64,000 nucleotides of DNA from NCBI GenBank assembly GCA_028023455.1, contig JAQFVV010012673.1, forward strand, positions 602,567 to 666,566, given 5' to 3'. Shown here piece after piece: positions 34,373 through 47,089 of this stretch. The notes below the pieces were generated by a model, which had not been told where the DNA came from, did no database searches, and was given only the letters and a program-made list of their open reading frames with translations. Numbering within the stretch: the first letter of the stretch is position 1; each line of letters begins with the position of its first letter. This stretch comes from Epiperipatus broadwayi. Taxonomy: Eukaryota; Onychophora; Udeonychophora; Euonychophora; Peripatidae. The position numbers and the translations under genes are program-made.

Positions 34373-37300
34373 TGTAACCCTCTAAAGTGTGGTCAACTAC
34401 ATAACGTAAGTGCACTGAGAATCGTAACCTCGATCACTGATCAATTCCCACTACACATTGTCAGCTATTAAGAGCTGTATCCAAAAGCATATTATGCTAT
34501 CTATTTTATGCACCAAAGACCACAACCAACATCTGGAGCAACTTACCACAGACCAAACCAATGATCTAACATAAACTTTTATGATTTAATTTGATCGTAG
34601 CCAGGGTGTACCGCGAAGACCTATCATAGTAGTATGATAAAATACAGTAAACAAATTATAAGTGTAATGTTATTATGTTACAAACCTTAATTTGCGATTT
34701 TTATTGTATGAGACCCGATGGCTGACCATGTACAAGATGGCATAATTTGTGGAACTACATAAGATTATGAAATTTTAAACAATCTATATGATTTTTAATA
34801 CAAATGCTAGTCCAGGTAAAGCTTTGCAATAAATAAACATAAATACTTGGGTTCTTTTTTTATAGTTTACTATATCACTGAGACTCTTTTTATACTGACA
34901 AATGACAATTTAAAATGTTAAGTAAATATATTCAATCTTATCATTATTTGGAAAATCTGTTTACAGGTTTACTAATCAATTTGTATTGTATACTATAATC
35001 AACTACGCAAAGCCAAAATGATGGAAAAGGTAAATGGGATTTTATTGTACCCTACACATCATAAACTACCAAAGACTAAAAGCATCCAAATGTTTTCTCA
35101 AAATATCACTAAACTCTTATATCATGTTGAAGATAGTATGTACTTCAATGTATGCTCTATCCAAGGTTTATGATTTCTGATTTTAAGAATGACACATAGC
35201 AACGGCACAGTAAGTTTAATTATAAATCAACGTTTATTTACAAATTTATGAATAATAAATAATTAATTCCAATGTTATAATTAAAAAACATAAATAAACA
35301 AATAAAATAAATAAATTATAATTCCATCGACTTTCTTCAATAACATGTCATAGGTACGGTTTTAAAAACCTAATCATACCTTATTTCAATTTGATATAAT
35401 GAATCTTGAGCAAATTATACTAAATTCCACATCAACTCATGAAATATTTAACGTCATTTCCAGATTCAATAAATCCACACCGTAAACTTATAATAATATA
35501 ATAAATAATATTATATCTGTAGGATTTAGCTATAATGTAATCATTAAATAAAATGAAAATTTAAACTTACACTCCGGTAAATAATAATCAACCAACAGTT
35601 AATTATTATGAAGTAACTTGAATAGAATGTCCTGCTACAATTTGACGATCTAACTTATGAATTATGCTTACAAATGGAAGAAGATGATTTAGCAGATTAA
35701 CTAAAATACTTTGCCCAACTTATATCTATGAAGCAAAACATATTCCTGTGGATGCGTTCATCTACACATAGGAATTAAATAATACTAAACGCTTTGTGGA
35801 TTGATACACCATCATAAAGTAATACGTATAATTACACAATTCCGCGGATTAACCACCAGCGCTGGAATGAGTGTAAAATACAAAAAATGGCAATTAAATA
35901 ATCTGCGGATTAACCACCGGCACAGATTAATGCCTTTCAACATTATAAAACAACATTACTATTTACTTCACATTAAAGTGCAAAATCATCCTCCTCAATT
36001 ATTCTGATCATTCAGAAAAACACTAACACTTTAGCAAATGTGGGTTCTTGCATACTAAAATGTTACACTAATCAGGACAACTAATGTACTAACTTATCTT
36101 GCTTAAAATAAAACATGTGTAATATAATATAAGTAATACTAGTATAGGAATATAAATCTGGAAAGACTCACAAAATACCTCACAAAGATTGATACACCTC
36201 ATGAATTCATTTAGTACTTTTCAAACTTTTCGCAAGCACTATTTTCTTGAATAAATATTTTATTCAACCCCTATTAATTTAAACTTAATAAAATATAACT
36301 TATGAACTTCACATGCAAGTTCATATAACGATAAAATTAAAGTAATGAATTATTCATCAAATATATAAAATCTAACAGGTGTGTGTGTGATATAAATTAA
36401 ATGTATAGCATTTTATAGTTCAATACCTGAATTTTAGCAGGTGTGGGTGTCACAAATTAGATTATATAACATTTTATAACGACAAATATGATCCGTGAAA
36501 TCCATGTACGATGTGTCGAACAATAAATGTACGAAGTAATAGCTATAATTATAGTTGAATTCCAGACATGTAATTTTATCCATTTGTGTTAGTTATTATA
36601 ATCACTATTAGATTAGCGATTTTACGTGGCTCCATAAACATGAAACAATTTCAAAACATGACACGCAGAACTTAAATGAAAATGTTTTTCATAAGTTATT
36701 AATTTCTACATTTCTCTATTAAAAATGTTCCAAGTTTATCACATCCATGCTAAATATTTATTTATCCACGCTTAAATCTCAGAATACTAATTATAGCAAT
36801 TTATTTAATCATTCCACACTGACGATAAAATTAGAAAATAGCTTTGATCAATTATTGAAGACTGTTTATTATCCAAATGACAAACAAATTAACTAGCAAA
36901 TATATTACTGGCATTATAAAGTTAAATATCAATCAATACTATATTTTTATTAGAATTTGAAACGGAAATATTAAACTATGTTGATAACTTTAACATTTTT
37001 CTTTAATTTAAACTTCTTTTTTAAAAAGCAAATTTTTATATTTATAAAACTTCTGTAATTAAAATACTTATTTAATTTTTCCAAATTGTAGAACAATAAA
37101 CATTTTAAAACATACCAAATTCTTGCAATTAATTCTTTTAAACTGGGAAGCTCCGACATTTTAAATGTAATATTGGGAAATTATTACTGGTGATTTGATC
37201 CACTTGGCCAGCCGACTTGAACAGACTTTTAAATTTAGCAATTCATCTTATACTTAAATACCACAATGTTATTTTTACGTGTATAGAAAATTTGTGGTAA

Positions 37301-37802
37301 TACGTTTACTTGTTAACTATTTTAAAATAAGCTTATCAAATTTACAACATTTGCCTTTACCATTTTTCTTTTCCTTCTCTCTCCCTCCAAAAGCAAACTA
37401 ACAGACGATCTTCTCTTAAATTCGCGCTCTTTTCTTTTTTTACATTGAGACGCATACGTAATTACTGTATTTATTTTTAATAATTTATTTTAATTGAACA
37501 AATGGTTTTTTGTTAATTCAATATAAATAATTTTTAAGATCATTTTAAACAAATAAAACAAAGTATTATATTTTAATACTATTTTACCAAATTTAATGTG
37601 TTGTCAAAATTTTTTAAAAAGTTAAACATTCTGATATGAATTAGGATATGGAACGAAGCAAATTTAAATTTATTAAAATAATATAAGAGAGTAATCTGTT
37701 CAAAGTGCAAATCAAGCCAATCAAATCACCAAAGAAGATAGAGAAATTTTTTAATAATAGTTACATCAATTATTATATTTTATGCTAAAATATATGGTTA
37801 CA
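34373..37802. mobile_element. Candidate 3.4-kb element with TGTAACC ends
   Basis: The block begins TGTAACC and ends GGTTACA, and both sides lie in TA tracts next to family E pieces. TG...CA ends resemble LTR elements, but I found no internal LTR pair, no open frame and no primer-binding site. TA flanks make a target duplication unreadable. Inside, a GCGGATTAACCACC segment occurs twice (35840s and 35910s) and a CAGGTGTG segment recurs about 63 bp apart (36378, 36441). It may simply be unique DNA. Confidence 0.3.
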
Positions 37803-37825
37803 ATATATATATATATATATATATA

Positions 37826-37905
37826 TAGTAAGTTTTGCCTGTTTAACAACAGTTATATACAAGCATAAGAGGTGGTGGTCATATGATGTTTATTGGCTCA
37901 AATTT
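37826..37905 (+). repeat. Family E 3' fragment
   Basis: An AGTAAGTTTTGCCTGTTTAA-type segment continuing to AAGAGGTGGTGGTCAT matches 25035-25110 in reverse complement. Confidence 0.75.
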
Positions 37906-38334
37906 ATAATTACTATATTTTACTTTAATCAATTACTTTATTATGAAAATTGTAGAGTAGTCATTAACTTTCTTCCATTTTAAATACTGTATGCGTACAG
38001 CAACATTTCGATTTCACTTAAATTTTGTATATCGTATATTAAACATTATATAGGTGAATTTTGATATATAAACATCCATTTTATTAATAACTTATGCGGA
38101 AAATATCTTTCTTGATATTTAATTATAGTGTATGTTACAAACGTTTATCGTCTATTTGTCATTTATTTTTTTAATATATTTATTGTTAGTAAATTTAAAA
38201 TGTAACTAAAGAAGTAAACTTACTTTAGTTGTCATTCAATTAATAACATTAAATCTATTGGCTAATAATATTTTGGTAGATAGCGGACATAAACGAGTGT
38301 AATGGTAAGTTTATATTGTATTACATATTATCTT

Positions 38335-38485
38335 CTTTATACGGGATTCGAACTCAGACTTTCATACGACCCACCACTCTCAGTGCTATCTTATATTGCT
38401 GACCCACCTGATCGTATGAAAGTCTCAGTTCGAATACCGCATATATTACATATATAAATGCAGGTTTAAGCCTGTACAATGTATT
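38335..38485. repeat. Family B second-subfamily hairpin
   Basis: Inverted halves: the TCGAACTCAGACTTTCATAC segment near 38348 reappears as its approximate complement near 38411-38435. The ribozyme zone is deleted. The outer part matches 33320-33420. Confidence 0.8.
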
Positions 38486-38674
38486 TATCTTCTTTATAGT
38501 AAATCGATTACATTACCATTTGAGTTAGATATGAATTTTCATATTATAATAAATTAATTAATTTGCCATTGCTAGATGTTTACATTTCATTTTTTATAGT
38601 CATTTTACAGTAACTTATATGACCATAATGTTGTCACAATCTTATAAACACAATCAATCAAATTATAAATACGT

Positions 38675-38820
38675 CAAAATAATAGACAACTGGTTTGTAT
38701 GCAATTTTATTGTCACATGATTAATTTTAAAAATGGCATCTTGAGATGGTTAATGAAAATCAATTTGATGATTTTAAATTAAATTGCATACAAACCCAGT
38801 TGTCTGTTATTTCGAATTAT
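38675..38820. mobile_element. Short TIR hairpin (MITE-like)
   Basis: A GACAACTGGTTTGTATGCAA-type left end and its near-complement at about 38783-38808 form inverted ends of about 28 bp around an 80-bp centre. No open frame. The family is not recognised. Confidence 0.6.
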
Positions 38821-38824
38821 GTAT

Positions 38825-39455
38825 AATTCGATTGATTAAGTGCTAGATGTTTAATAATTAATTACATCATAAAATTATTTTAACAGTTATATGCAACAGT
38901 TTTCTGGGATAAAAATTTATATATGAGATAGATCAATAATTTGTAAAGTATAAACATATTAATTATTTATAGTAAACAAAAGCGATTATAATTGGATGCC
39001 TGCATATAAACTATAATTTATTGGGTGAATGGTTTAGTAACTTAGTATTTAGTTACAAAATGGTAATCTTATTACAAAATTGGTAATCACTTATATTAAA
39101 ATTGGTACTTGAATTACTTTGCATAGAATGGTTTATTTTGTTTAGATTTAAAGCTTATTAGCAGATTCTATATTTAATTTAAATATTAAGTTCTTAATGC
39201 TACCATTGCTTATAATAAAGTTTTAATAATAATATGCATAATAGGGTAATTATAATTAACAGTTTAATAACCTGGCTTTACTGATTTGAAAGATAATTCC
39301 TTGTGATTGGCTAATAGTATTCGTATAAGTGTCAAATAAGAATTTTTCATTTATTTTAACTCATTATGATTGGGTATTGTAAATTATAAGGATTTGAAGT
39401 GTTGACTTTCATTTTATTATTATTAAATAACTGAAACACACAGGCTTATTATATA
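38825..39455. other. AT-rich DNA, nothing recognised
   Basis: No gene or repeat family is visible. Confidence 0.5.
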
Positions 39456-39469
39456 CCTGTGTTTTTATA

Positions 39470-39650
39470 TGTAATATATAGGGTATATGAGCACAGACTT
39501 TCACACGACCCACCACTCTCCACACTATCTCATGAAAACATATATGTTGAAAAATATGTGTTCAAGTGTATCAATGGTATGAGATAGTGTGGAGAGTGGT
39601 GGATCATGTGAAAGTCTGTGCTCATATACCCTATATTTTATTATTATTAT
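39470..39650. repeat. Family B second-subfamily long hairpin
   Basis: A near-perfect inverted repeat. The segment from about 39477 to 39535 (with AGGGTATATGAGCACAGACT) returns as its complement at about 39575-39640 around a short centre. The ribozyme zone is absent. Confidence 0.88.
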
Positions 39651-40169
39651 AAGTTGGAATAAGTGGTGAAGTATATTAAATAAATTGATCTTGTTTATTG
39701 TATTTTATTATAGTTTTGTATTGTAGATACTTTACCCCATTGCAATTTGATGTAATTTTATAAAGGTTTAAGAGAAGAGATAATTTTATGTATTTTATTA
39801 AGGATAGATTAATATAGATGAATCGGTTTACTATACCAAAGCCTTTTAGCACCATTAAATATTTTATCCCATTACAATCGGGCATATTATTATTTATGAG
39901 ACATTATTGCTCTGTTAGTATTGTCTTTATTTTAATTTTTATTAGCATTATTTTTATTTAATTCAGTTATAATTGGTAATCCATTATTAAGTTATACTTT
40001 ACTTTGTAACATACAATCGGGGTTTTAAGTCTGCAGGTTATATGAAAGTCGTTTCTTATCTTTTTCATATATTTATTCTATTACAAATGCCACCCAGATC
40101 TGTGGAACTATTAAATAGGAGCCTTTTGCTTTTTTTATTCTTATTATTTTTATTCTTATTATAAAGATG

Positions 40170-40215
<46 letters not shown>
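40170..40215. repeat. (TA)n microsatellite
   Basis: Pure TA run at the left edge of the family G foldback. Confidence 0.95.
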
Positions 40216-40217
<2 letters not shown>

Positions 40218-40229
40218 GAACGAAGATTT

Positions 40230-40525
40230 TCACCGGTTGTATATATAAAAGACATATTTTGCAGGTTCATTGGTGTTAAAAAATTTAAATATTGATATAC
40301 TGATGGTTCGACTTGATCACACAAGTAATCCACTAGGTGATAAAAGGTAGAAAGACAGTTGTAGAGGCTCTACAAACTGTAGCACCTCTACAACCATCTT
40401 TCTAGCTTTTATCGCCTAGTGGATGACTTGTGTTATCAAGTCGAAACATCATCATCGGTATAACAATATTTAAATTTTTTAACACAGATGAATCCGCAAA
40501 ATATGTCTTTTATGATGATGAGCAT
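40230..40525. repeat. Family G foldback
   Basis: The left arm (about 40235-40365) and right arm (about 40385-40520) are inverted copies sharing the TTTAAATTTTTTAACAC-type and AAGACATATTTTGC-type segments. A hairpin GACUUG/CAAGUC stands directly before GAAAC, but no CUGANGA box precedes it. Confidence 0.85.
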
Positions 40526-40529
40526 ATTG

Positions 40530-41307
40530 AAGGGTTTTACCAGTTTCCAAATCTGATGATGTTAGCCAAGAAATAGTAACATTCTCTGCTCATCATCATA
40601 TATTCATGTAGACATTAAGTGAAGATGATTTAAATGATCTGAGCTGTCTGGGTGTTTTTTTATCTAACTAAAGTCATTATAATACCACCATATTACTTCT
40701 TAGAGGAATGTCAGGAGTACAGGTTCAAATGTTCATTCATTATATCATAATCTCATTAACACTGAGTACAAAAAAAACTAAGTCATGGCTGTGTATAATT
40801 CAATTACTTAATTTTTAATTGCTTGTTGAATAGAGGGAATGCAAGAAACTCAACAACACTTTTTCCCAAACAGCAACAATGATATCTATGCACCAAAATA
40901 CTTCCCTTAAGTAATCAACATTTCCAAAATGTAGAAATGCAATTAAAGATTCTCCATAAGGTATCTAATATGATATAATTTAATGCCAAATAATGGTTTT
41001 TAAACATATTAGATTCTATTTTTTATTACTTTAAATCAGAAGCACATTTTTTCTCTATCCCTGATCAATGTTTTAAATATACCATAAAAATGATCAAATA
41101 AAATTCCAGGTAACATATATAATACTGCATTTAACATAAATACACAGACAAATAATTAAGTTCACTTTAAAGTAAAATAAATTAGCACTAAACATAATTC
41201 ATGTTCGAATAAATAAATATCATTAATTAATTTTAGTATTAACATTAATTCCATGTGATATATATATATATATATTGTACTGGCCCAGATTAGTGCCGTA
41301 TGTCACA

Positions 41308-41354
<47 letters not shown>

Positions 41355-43155
41355 ATCTTGTTTAATTTCATTTTACTTGATCTATGGATAAAGGAGATCT
41401 TGAAATATATATGTTAATTAGATAATTATGGCAATCTAATATTTTAAAATAATATTTACTATTAATATTAGCATCAAATTATAAATTGGTTGTGATAAAT
41501 TTTAGGGAGAAATTGTGAATAAGTAATAAATAGGTAAATATTGGAAAATAATTAAGTGAATCATAAAATAAGAGTTATATTAAACAGTTGCCATAGAGAT
41601 GAAATGCTGCAACTAGAATTTTTATAATTTTATCATTGCTTAGAATGGATGCTTTTATTTTCTTCTTTGAAAATTATCAATTTTATTGTCTAAAGTGATT
41701 AACTTCTAAAACCATGAAAGGATAAAAATCTAACTGCTTCCCCATTCAATTGGGGCAGTTCATTGATGAAATTCTAGGGGAAATGGCAAAATGTAATAAA
41801 AAAACATCAAAAGGTGTTGTATTGCAAATAACCTGTAAAATTTTGTTGTTAAAATCTAGAATTTCAACTCTTTATTTTGAGGAATACAAACCCCATGATG
41901 TGTATATGCATGTCATATTTCTGAGATTGATTAATTCAACTTCTGTGTGATATTAAGCAATCAAAATGTCACTTTCTTAACTTGGAAAAATATTAGCATT
42001 TATTACTCATTTGTATGTAACTGAATTTTGTCAATGAAAGATTTCTCTTTATGTATTATTACCAATGAAAAAAGAAAATAAAGCCAGTGATGTGTAGTTT
42101 TGCATTGCCCAATTATCTGTTATTTTACAAAGTTAGATATATTTGTAAACTTGAAAGAAAAATACCGAAATTTAAAAATAAAAGTAATTGAATTCAAATC
42201 CTTGATTGTTATTATTTATTCAGGTCTTCTCTTTTTTAAGAACTGTTTCTACACATTGAGATTAGAAACAAAGAAACATGACTATGATGGATCAATGGGT
42301 AAAAGCAGAGAGACTATTTACTTAGATGGCATGGTGTCTATGTGTATATTTTTCGTTAAAAATGTGTACATTTTGGTCATATTTTATTTTAAAATATAGC
42401 ACTAAGTAGTATATATGGGCTATTATATGGCTCATGCAAGAAAAAGTCAGAGATTCGTTTTCAAATGTTTACATTTTTTATATTCAAAGTTTAACTCGGG
42501 AATATTCATATAGAAAAGAGTTTAAATACAATAGATTTTTATGTTGGTTTAATTATTTAGAAATTACTTTAGTGAGTAAATGAAAATCTATTTTTATTTG
42601 ATCACTTTTTTTCATTGTATATCCTATTTAAAGTCTAGATAATTGAAACCTCTCCTTCAGTTTACAATAGTATTATTATCATATAACACATTTTTGAGTT
42701 TCACACATATTTATTTATGGTTTGTTATTGATTTTTATAGAATGATAGATTTTCAAGTTCATTAGATATATTCAAGAGAAATCGCATTTGTATTTTTTTT
42801 CTTAACTGGTTACGATTTCAGTCAATTGCATACATCGTTTATGTTCATTGTTTATTTTATTGCCATTCTTAATAATTCTTGTCATAAATCAATAAATCTA
42901 AAACTGATTAAAACCCAATAAATTTGTCAAATTATTTTTTTTAAAGAGTGCAATGTAATTTTGGATCATTAATCCTTTAAAAGTTTATCTTATCTGGTTA
43001 TAAAGACTGTGATAGAATTTATTCTGTCATTAATCAGAATGACTTGTCTTAATTATCTTTAGTCTTCTTCGAGATGGGTCGATTGTAAATTTTATTAACT
43101 ATTATAACTTAATATCTATCTTTGGCTTGGACAATTGCCAATAATTGTTTTTTTC
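40530..43155. other. AT-rich DNA with TA tracts, no gene recognised
   Basis: TA tracts lie at about 41259-41275 and 41311-41349. Open frames at 41750-41950 and 42100-42399 have no recognisable domain. Confidence 0.45.
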
Positions 43156-43159
43156 TTCA

Positions 43160-43262
43160 TATGTCATACCATCGGCCGGGACGCGAACCCACAACCGTCT
43201 GCAACCAACTACTTGCTTGCAAGGCGGCTACGATAACCTCTCGGCTAACAACGCTTGACAAA
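43160..43262 (-). repeat. tRNA-derived relic (SINE head or tRNA pseudogene)
   Basis: On the minus strand TAGCCGAGAGG is A-box-like and GGGTTCGCGTCCC is B-box-like at a tRNA-like distance, followed by CGGCCGATGG. The segment is clearly GC-richer than its surroundings. I could not form a clean acceptor stem, so a functional tRNA gene is unlikely. Confidence 0.5.
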
Positions 43263-43424
43263 TTGTTTTCTATAGTTTAATTGTTTTAAAATCCATATTT
43301 TATAATCGATTGACTGGAGATTTAAGAAGATAAATAATATCCATGATTATAATTTAGTAAATATCCAATAGAAACCTATACTATAATTGATATAAATTTA
43401 TTAAACGCACATTGATTACGTAAG

Positions 43425-43540
43425 TAATATTTACTGAGGCTATAACCTTGATAATAAGCGTGTAAAAATGCGATAGTAGGGACCTCTATTACACGCATAT
43501 TATCAAGGTTATAGCCTCAGTAAATATTATAATTGATATA
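43425..43540. repeat. Long hairpin
   Basis: Two arms of about 40 bp (from about 43427 and ending near 43532; shared segment GAGGCTATAACCTTGATAAT) are inverted around a loop of about 25 bp. A MITE-like palindrome of unknown family. Confidence 0.85.
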
Positions 43541-44054
43541 GTGGTGTGAATGGGGGGATTATATAATGCAAGATTATTTAATCAATTTATTGATAATACG
43601 TTCTTGTACAGTGTTTCCATTTTAATACATAACTTAAGCAATAATTGCATATTGATATGATGTAAAGTATGGATAAAATATTAACATTTATTAAATTAGA
43701 TATAAAACTGAGTGATGGTTTATTTTAGTTAAACATTATAGATTTATAAAACATTCTCTAAATGTTATAATGATCATTTAGAAACTAGTTTATTTAAGTA
43801 GGGAATATCATTACATTTTAATGTAGATTTACAGTTCTAGATGTAATATTCGATTAGTAAAAGTATACCAGAACATAGTTATTTGTTGATTTGAATTTGG
43901 TTTCATTCAATTATAAATTAGATTTCTGAGACATATATCACTGTTTAGGACAATGACATATGATTTCACTGCTTATTGTATGGATAGTGAATAGATTTGG
44001 TGATATCTGAGGTGATGATCTTGTTTGCTCTCTTTTGTTTTAAATACTGTCATA

Positions 44055-44160
44055 AGATTTTAATAAAGATTTTCATATATGAGAGATAGTGACCTGGGCC
44101 AACTGATGAGTGCTGGTTCAGCACGAAATGCATCTTGGGGGTCATTTGTCTTTTATTATA
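44055..44160 (+). repeat. Family B fragment, sense
   Basis: Only the ribozyme zone and a little flanking sequence of family B survive here. Confidence 0.75.
44087..44147 (+). ncRNA. Hammerhead ribozyme, family B, best copy
   Basis: Stem I: distal UGACC/GGUCA plus two or three more pairs, an internal loop, proximal CCAA/UUGG. Box CUGAUGA; stem II GUGCUG-GUU-CAGCAC (6 perfect pairs); box GAAA; stem III palindrome AUGCAU; triplet AUC. This is the most complete family B ribozyme in the window, although the rest of the element is lost around it. Confidence 0.85.
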
Positions 44161-44164
44161 TCAT

Positions 44165-45285
44165 TATTTATACGAATTTGAAAAAAAAAGGGAAATTTGG
44201 AAGTGTTTATTATATCTATATTTTACTTTAGTGTAATAGACAATCTAAATAATTATATATTGGAAATATTGTTATTGCCTAGTGTGACCAATAACTGAGC
44301 TTGATAATTTTACACAGGTTATAACAAAGTTACTATGCATGTTTTCCTCTGTTATAAATAATATTTAAACCACAAGAGCATTTCTTCATAATCTTTAATT
44401 TCCACATTGTGTTAGTAATAAGTGGTTGTCTAAAAACCGATAGGATCATTTCTTTTATTTTGTAATAAATACTGACCAAACCAAGGTAGAGAGATAGTGG
44501 GGTAGAAAATCAATTATTATTGTTACAAAATAGCTAACCAATGATGGCAATGATGATCATGTAAAGGTGACAATCATTATAAAATGCCACACCAACTTTA
44601 GAGCTTTTATAAGATGGCATTCCACATTTAGGCTAGATATATATTATTATGAATGATGTTTCAATTATGAAGCATACTAAAGTTTTTATATTCTCATCCC
44701 ATATTCTAATCAATAACCCATTACAAAATGGCAATCAATTAGTTTTATTCAGATTACATTAATTACTTCCCAGTGTCATTGTCATCATTTTTATTATGTT
44801 ACAATATATATATAATAAAAATGTCCATTAACCTTTTAACCACTAATTATATTATTGGCCTGAGATCAAGACTTTTAATTGGCCAAGACAAAGTTAATTG
44901 TCAAAATATATTCAACCTTTTAATATCATATTCACTTTAGATTCGTTTGTAAAAAGTATATTAATAATTTGTCAGGTTTAAAGTGAACGAAAGTTCTTTC
45001 AAAAACAAATTTCTATTTGTTTATTGTAGAAATATTTCATAGCAGCAAAATTAAAAGCTAAACTTAGTAACGAATAAAAAGAGTTTGCTGACATAAATGT
45101 TTTTTTTTTCAGTTTTACGTTATGAAAAAGTAAATTTTTTTTTGCTAAAATCTTAAATATTTTTAGTAAAATCATAAATATTTTTTTTAAATAATTTAGT
45201 TTTAGCATTATTTTACTTAAATAATTCATAATTTCTCAAAGTATACTTTATAATGGTCTAAAACACTGATTTATCATTTTTAAAT
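44165..45285. other. AT-rich DNA, nothing recognised
   Basis: No gene or repeat family is visible. An open frame at 44999-45229 minus has no recognisable domain. Confidence 0.45.
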
Positions 45286-45289
45286 TGAA

Positions 45290-45560
45290 AATCTTAGCGT
45301 TCTTCTTTGTTTAGGCGGTTTCTTTGTCCTTGCCAGCCAATCAGAATGTCTTTGATGGCTGAGAGCCAATCACCAACAAGTTTCTTTCTTTGTTAAGGTA
45401 TACCGACAGTTTTATTGATTTTTTTACTTGTAAAATAATTCAGAAGATGGCAGCATCTTACAGAACTTTTAAAAACCTAATGAATAAATGTAAAATGGCT
45501 ATCCTAGCATTAAAAATAATGGAATTAGAGTGACGTCAATCGTCGATGAGACCTCTTGTA
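45290..45560 (+). promoter_or_regulatory. Possible promoter-like patch
   Basis: Two CCAAT motifs (45337-45341 and 45366-45370) and a full cAMP-response-element palindrome TGACGTCA (45531-45538) lie within 200 bp of relatively GC-richer sequence. A 28-codon frame beginning MAASYRTFKNLM ends directly before the TGACGTCA. None of this proves a promoter. Confidence 0.25.
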
Positions 45561-45639
45561 AGAGGTGGGCTAAAAGTTAATTAAAAACAATATTGTAATA
45601 ACAATAAAAATAATAAATATAATAGTAATTAACTATTAT

Positions 45640-45880
45640 ATACAGTCTTAACCTGCCTCAACTGCAGTTAAATTCAAAAACATAATAGAAGCAAACATCA
45701 TTAACTCAAATCCCATAAATCCCACAATTTAAGCTTGTTTATTAATTATATTTATTTTATTTCTATTTGTTAAACTTGCCTCCATAATTTTTCTTTTATT
45801 ATGCTTTCTTTCTTCATGAAGAATCTTAACACTTTCAATATCAAATCTAAATTTATATTTACATACTGAAACTTATCCAT
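45640..45880 (-). pseudogene. Penelope-like element C-terminal fragment
   Basis: The minus strand reads CKYKFRFD, VKILHEERKHNKRKI and LTNRNK, matching the C terminus of the element at 48196-48636. Its 3' untranslated part (about 45640-45690) matches 48640-48690. It is cut off at about 45880, exactly where a sense family B repeat begins, so the two share a junction. Confidence 0.75.
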
Positions 45881-45943
45881 TAAAGTTTAAAGATTTGCTA
45901 TCTTAATATACACTGAACTGATTGTATATATGTGTGGTAGATA

Positions 45944-46003
45944 GAGATCTTGACCAATTGATGAATGGTCATTCAAGCATGAAATACATATATAGGAGAT
46001 TAT
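45944..46003 (+). ncRNA. Hammerhead motif, family B, decayed
   Basis: The stem I traces and GAAA remain, but the first box reads UUGAUGA and stem II is short. Probably inactive. Confidence 0.5.
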
Positions 46004-46410
46004 TTATATATGCCTGTGATCATGTGTATTGCTTGTATAAGATGGACTGGATAGTTGTTAGAGCTTGAAAGTCTGAGTTTAGGTCCCCTTCTAATTCCAT
46101 TAAAGTTTAGTATAGACATTATAGTGTATTAAAATATTATATATTCAGCCTGTATTCTGCCCACTGCCCATCTGTATATTTAAATGAACATTTTAAGGTA
46201 CTATATGTGAGAGGCCAAAGTGACATAACGTTAACATGGGTATAACAATAATATTAGCATCAACAAGGGCTTTGAGAGTTCTATATCCTTGGATTTTCAA
46301 TAATATTGATGGATAAAGAGTTGGAGGGTGGAGAAGATTGAAGCTTATCCATTAAAGTTTGAAGATTTTCTATCTTACTATAAACTGAACACTGATTATC
46401 TATTAAACTA

Positions 46411-46477
<67 letters not shown>
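46411..46477. repeat. (TA)n microsatellite
   Basis: Pure TA run inside the family B array. Confidence 0.95.
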
Positions 46478-46480
<3 letters not shown>

Positions 46481-46606
46481 TACAGCTTTGAAAATGAAGG
46501 CCTTGTTTCTTCGAAAGCCCTAGCTACAGTAAGGAAATTACGACATTAAATGTGGAAATAAAATTATCACAAACTATCAGAACATTACATAAATATGTCT
46601 GGGAGT

Positions 46607-46665
46607 TAATGATCTGGATTAACTGATGGGTGCTGATTCAGCACAAAATATATATTGAAGATCAT
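46607..46665 (+). ncRNA. Hammerhead motif, family B, decayed
   Basis: Stem I AUGAUC/GAUCAU and stem II GUGCUG/CAGCAC are perfect, but the core reads CUGAUGG and AAAA instead of CUGAUGA and GAAA. Probably inactive, although the stems have survived. Confidence 0.6.
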
Positions 46666-47089
46666 TTATCTTTTTACGCATGTATATGGTCATGCATATC
46701 AGTTGTATAAAATATAGGGGATAGTTGTAGGGAGCTTGAAAGTCTAATATATATATATATCATTACTTTAACATAAAAGCAAGTTTAAGAAGTTATATAT
46801 TCTTAGAATTAAAAAAGGTTATGTTTTTATATATATTATAACAAGATCTTTTAACCATGTCTTATTAGATTGAAAAGTTTAAGGGCTTTCTTATTGATTT
46901 CCTAAGAATTTTTGCCACAAGACTTGTGAACTTTTAAATTTATTTCTTCGGATTCATCTTCCACTATTAAATCAATATCAGCAAAGCTGTTAATGATTTT
47001 CTTTTTCTTTTTTAAATGTAAAAAAAAAGTTTTTAGTAGTTTAAAACAATTTAAATTTTAACAGACAATTATATACTTAAATATTATAG

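Larger units (their letters stand above)
45880..46770 (+). repeat. Family B tandem array, sense
   Basis: Unit starts (ATCCATTAAAGTTT-type) lie near 45880 and 46345, a period of about 465 bp. The second unit is broken by a (TA)n tract (46411-46477) and unrelated sequence, and family B resumes at about 46595-46770. Confidence 0.85.

Noticed and set aside
37826-38335. Right-hand LTR for the 34373-37802 block
   Set aside because: The sequence after the block is family E and unrelated to the block's start. No LTR pair exists.
40230-40525. Family G hairpin GACUUG/CAAGUC followed by GAAAC as a hammerhead
   Set aside because: No CUGANGA box precedes the hairpin (it reads UGGAUGA), and stems I and III could not be formed.
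43160-43262. Functional tRNA gene
   Set aside because: A and B boxes are recognisable but acceptor and anticodon stems do not pair cleanly, so it is called a tRNA-derived relic.
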